This document shows, one piece after another, positions 40,681 to 42,162 of a stretch of DNA of 42,162 nt (position 1 is the stretch's first letter; each line of letters starts with the position of its first letter). The notes beneath the pieces are model-generated. The model did not search any database and had not been told where the DNA came from. It was given only the letters and a program-made list of their open reading frames with translations. This DNA is from an uncultured Alphaproteobacteria bacterium (GTDB lineage: Bacteria; Pseudomonadota; Alphaproteobacteria; HIMB59; GCA-002718135), in NCBI GenBank assembly GCA_902541435.1, contig CACBQR010000005.1, forward strand, positions 1-42,162. Reading direction: 5' to 3'. Position numbers and translations under genes: made by a program.

Positions 40681-41803
40681 CTGTTATATGAACTATTGAC
40701 TCGGCTGCAATTCCTTCACCATTACCAATAAAACCAATTTTTTCATTTGTAGTTGCTTTAATGGATACAGAGTTGTTTTCAATTTGAAGTAATGTTGAAA
40801 TATTTTTAATCATTTTTGAAACATATTTATTAATTTTAGGTTTTTCAGCTATTATATTTATATCTAGATTGATTACAGAATAACCTTTTTCTTTGAGTTT
40901 ATTTCTACAATAAATAATGAACTTAGATGAATCTGCATTTTTCCACTTTTTATCTGTGTTTGGAAAGTGATAACCTATATCTCTCATAGAAAGTGCTCCA
41001 AAAATACTATCACAAATTGCATGCAGTACAACGTCTGCATCAGAATGACCAATCAATTTAGAGAAAGGAATTTTAATGCCTCCTAATTTTAATCCATTTT
41101 TGGAATTTTTATCAATTTGATGAATATCGTAGCCAATACCGTATTTTGTTATCGGTTTTTTGTATAAATTAAATAATTGAATATCTTCTGGGTAAGTAAT
41201 TTTAATATTATTTTTCTCACCTTTGATCAAATTTATTTTCATTTTTGATTTTTGTAACAATCCTGCATCATCATTAAATTCAAAATTTTTATATTTGATA
41301 TGTTCTTTTAATATTAAATTATAATTAAAACCCTGGGGTGTTTGCACGTTAATTGCTTTTGTTTCCAATTTACTTTTCTTTATTAATTGTCTGTCATTAT
41401 ATTCAACATATGGAATAGCATTAGTATTTTTGCCTAATTTGGATATAATTTTATTAATTAATTTATTACTACATAAAGGACGTGCAGCATCATGTATTAA
41501 TACATTTTTAATTTTAAATTTTTTTAAATTTTTTAAAGCATTAAAAGATGAAATTTGTCTTGTAAGGCCAGGTTTTGAATAGGTAATTTTTATTTTCTCA
41601 GAAACAGCCTTATGATTAAAGTAAGTTTTTTGATATTTTTTATCTATTGAAATATTAATAATATCGAAGTTTGATAAATCTAAATTTGAAATAAAATAAT
41701 TTAAAAAATTTGTATTCCCAATTTTTAAGAATTGTTTTGGAATTTTTTGACCAAATCTCTTTCCTTTTCCACCAGCTAGAATTACAAGTGCATTTTTCAT
41801 CAT
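40664..41803 (-). CDS. ispDF: Bifunctional IspD/IspF (CDP-ME synthase / MECDP synthase)
   Basis: IspD: VILAGGKGKRFGQKIPKQFL, HDAARPLCSNK, TPQGFNY; IspF: GIGYDIHQI, LKLGGIKIPFSKLIGHSDADVVLHAICDSIFGALSMRDIGYHFPNTD. Confidence 0.96.
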   Translation of the reverse strand: MMKNALVILAGGKGKRFGQKIPKQFLKIGNTNFLNYFISNLDLSNFDIINISIDKKYQKTYFNHKAVSEKIKITYSKPGLTRQISSFNALKNLKKFKIKNVLIHDAARPLCSNKLINKIISKLGKNTNAIPYVEYNDRQLIKKSKLETKAINVQTPQGFNYNLILKEHIKYKNFEFNDDAGLLQKSKMKINLIKGEKNNIKITYPEDIQLFNLYKKPITKYGIGYDIHQIDKNSKNGLKLGGIKIPFSKLIGHSDADVVLHAICDSIFGALSMRDIGYHFPNTDKKWKNADSSKFIIYCRNKLKEKGYSVINLDINIIAEKPKINKYVSKMIKNISTLLQIENNSVSIKATTNEKIGFIGNGEGIAAESIVHITDDKVS

Positions 41804-41862
41804 TTTAATTTATATACTATATTATTTTACTATCATTATTTAAAAACTAACTAAAGTATACA

Positions 41863-42162
41863 GTGTTTAACCTATCAAAATTACTTAAATCTATTCATCT
41901 TTCAAGATTATCTTTTTATTTTTTAATCTTTTTAATCATATTGAGTTTTTCGATTACATTCTACTTAATGCTTCCAAATAATGATCTAGTAAAAGATCCA
42001 AGAAGACTACAATTTTTTTTATTGGCGGATGTAATTTTTGTTATTTTATTGATATCCATAATTATTAGACAAATTGTACTGATTTTGGTGAGAAGAAGAA
42101 AAAGTTATGATGAATCTCGATTATATATAAAATTTGTAAATTTATTTGCTGCGATGGCTTTA
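41863..42162 (+). CDS. NtrY-like sensor histidine kinase, N-terminal fragment (truncated by window edge)
   Basis: GTG at 41863, open to window end: two TMs with LMLPNNDLVKDPRRLQFFLLADVIFVILLISIIIRQIVLILVRRRKSYDESRLYIKFVNLFAAMAL, resembling the NtrY N-terminus. Confidence 0.72.
   Translation, partial: MFNLSKLLKSIHLSRLSFYFLIFLIILSFSITFYLMLPNNDLVKDPRRLQFFLLADVIFVILLISIIIRQIVLILVRRRKSYDESRLYIKFVNLFAAMAL

Noticed and set aside
1-42162. Defence island, biosynthetic cluster, mobile element, CRISPR or other novel multi-gene system
   Set aside because: Nearly every ORF of substance is assigned to a known housekeeping family; no direct-repeat arrays, transposase/integrase genes or uncharacterised gene clusters were seen.

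Overview
This 42-kb window is a gene-dense, AT-rich chromosomal segment that looks like a streamlined (probably marine) alphaproteobacterium. This placement is inferred from gene order and composition, not from a marker phylogeny. It contains housekeeping operons: rnj(partial)-DUF1467-proS-lolC/E-lolD-dnaE; rpsB-tsf-pyrH-frr-uppS-cdsA-dxr-bamA-ompH-lpxD-fabZ-lpxA-lpxI-lpxB; on the minus strand ppiD-trpE-trpG-trpD-trpC-moaC-lexA-gltX-gltA; then tpiA-secG-pyrG-kdsA-eno-ftsB-pdhA-pdhB-pdhC-lipA-coq10-like; minus-strand ispDF-pgpA-cinA(C-domain); and the 5' end of an ntrY-like kinase. I see no mobile elements, CRISPR arrays, rRNAs, convincing tRNAs, prophage or defence islands, and nothing that clearly qualifies as a new biological system. 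The points most worth a second look are: (1) lipA is split by two separate +1 frameshifts, both in poly-A tracts, while every other gene in the window is intact; (2) a hairpin with a loop-to-Shine-Dalgarno pseudoknot candidate lies just upstream of rpsB; (3) two LexA-box-like elements sit on the inferred -35 and -10 of a possibly leaderless lexA promoter; (4) several genes are missing from positions where they are normally conserved (rseP, moeA, lpd, dusB-ntrBC).
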